The notes under the pieces: generated by a model | What the model saw: the letters and a program-made list of their open reading frames with translations, nothing else | What the model was told of the DNA's origin: nothing | Databases searched by the model: none | In this document: positions 63,984 to 64,000 of the stretch, piece after piece | Position numbering within the stretch: the first letter of the stretch is position 1 | How the letters are laid out: each line of letters begins with the position of its first letter | Assembly: GCF_003669015.1 (NCBI RefSeq) | Contig: NZ_CP033069.1 | Coordinates: 248,001 to 312,000 of the forward strand | Reading direction: 5' to 3' | DNA from: Acidovorax sp. 1608163 | GTDB taxonomy: Bacteria > Pseudomonadota > Gammaproteobacteria > Burkholderiales > Burkholderiaceae_C | Length of the DNA stretch: 64,000 bases | Program-made: the position numbers and the translations under genes

Positions 63984-64000
63984 ATGAGCATGAACCTTGT
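63984..64000 (+). CDS. pntB: Start of pntB (cut by the window edge)
   Basis: AAGGAG lies 8-14 nt before ATG 63984, and the five codons MSMNL lead to the window end; a second ATG is at 63990. Position directly after pntAB makes it the beta subunit gene, but the sequence itself is too short to prove this. Confidence 0.6.

Overview
The window reads as chromosomal DNA of a high-GC betaproteobacterium of the family Comamonadaceae, most like Acidovorax or its close relatives. The grounds are strong G/C third-position bias, a protocatechuate 4,5-cleavage (pmd/lig-type) cluster, many orphan Bug-type solute-binding proteins, and dispersed palindromic repeats familiar from this family. No rRNA, tRNA or CRISPR array was seen. 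Assignments rest on reading motifs and gene order, not on database searches.

Layout. 1-9.99 kb: housekeeping and accessory genes (end of a glutathione S-transferase, DUF1579, a membrane protein, pirin, SlyD-type isomerase, LysR with a divergent GST and a PNPOx-like flavoprotein) and a minus-strand pair, a radical SAM protein plus a DUF4130 protein, of the 'putative DNA modification/repair' type. 10.2-12.5 kb: a compact extra LigA/LigB-type dioxygenase pair with a divergent LysR regulator. 12.6-15.3 kb: a small exported protein, a C26 glutamine-amidotransferase-fold hydrolase, then an IS5-family element next to a MITE with the same ends. 15.3-23.1 kb: heme d1 biosynthesis, with SUMT (cobA/nirE) divergent from nirC-F-DL-G-H-J-N and a perfect FNR/DNR-like palindrome between them. 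nirS itself is not here.

23.1-45.2 kb is an aromatic-catabolism island. vanAB (vanillate O-demethylase) is divergent from a GntR regulator, followed by a branched-chain-type ABC transporter (substrate-binding, two permeases, two ATPases), a Bug protein and an AEC transporter. TGTATACA motifs precede both vanA/gntR and the transporter. Next come a LysR gene and, divergently, a ModA-like protein, an AAHS-type MFS transporter, and the 4,5-cleavage pathway: oxalomesaconate hydratase, CHA aldolase, two Bug proteins, PDC hydrolase, dioxygenase alpha and beta, and the semialdehyde dehydrogenase. A flavin hydroxylase gene converges on its end. Vanillate demethylation yields protocatechuate, which this operon takes to pyruvate and oxaloacetate, so the island is a self-contained lignin-monomer route. 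Three genes here (livH, one Bug gene, the ModA-like gene) carry four single-base frameshifts, each in a G or C run.

45.2-64 kb is mostly central metabolism: aldo/keto reductase, gap and tkt, speD, a sugar-1-phosphate nucleotidyltransferase interrupted in frame by a dispersed repeat, aminopeptidase P, pyruvate kinase, two PAP2 phosphatases divergent from a two-component system whose kinase has a degraded ATP-binding domain, class II FBP aldolase, a 181-bp inverted-repeat element, and a pnt transhydrogenase operon with two extra genes inside it. The most unusual signals are the palindromic repeat that has entered coding sequence at least once and probably twice, the IS/MITE pair, the four homopolymer frameshifts and the duplicate dioxygenase locus.
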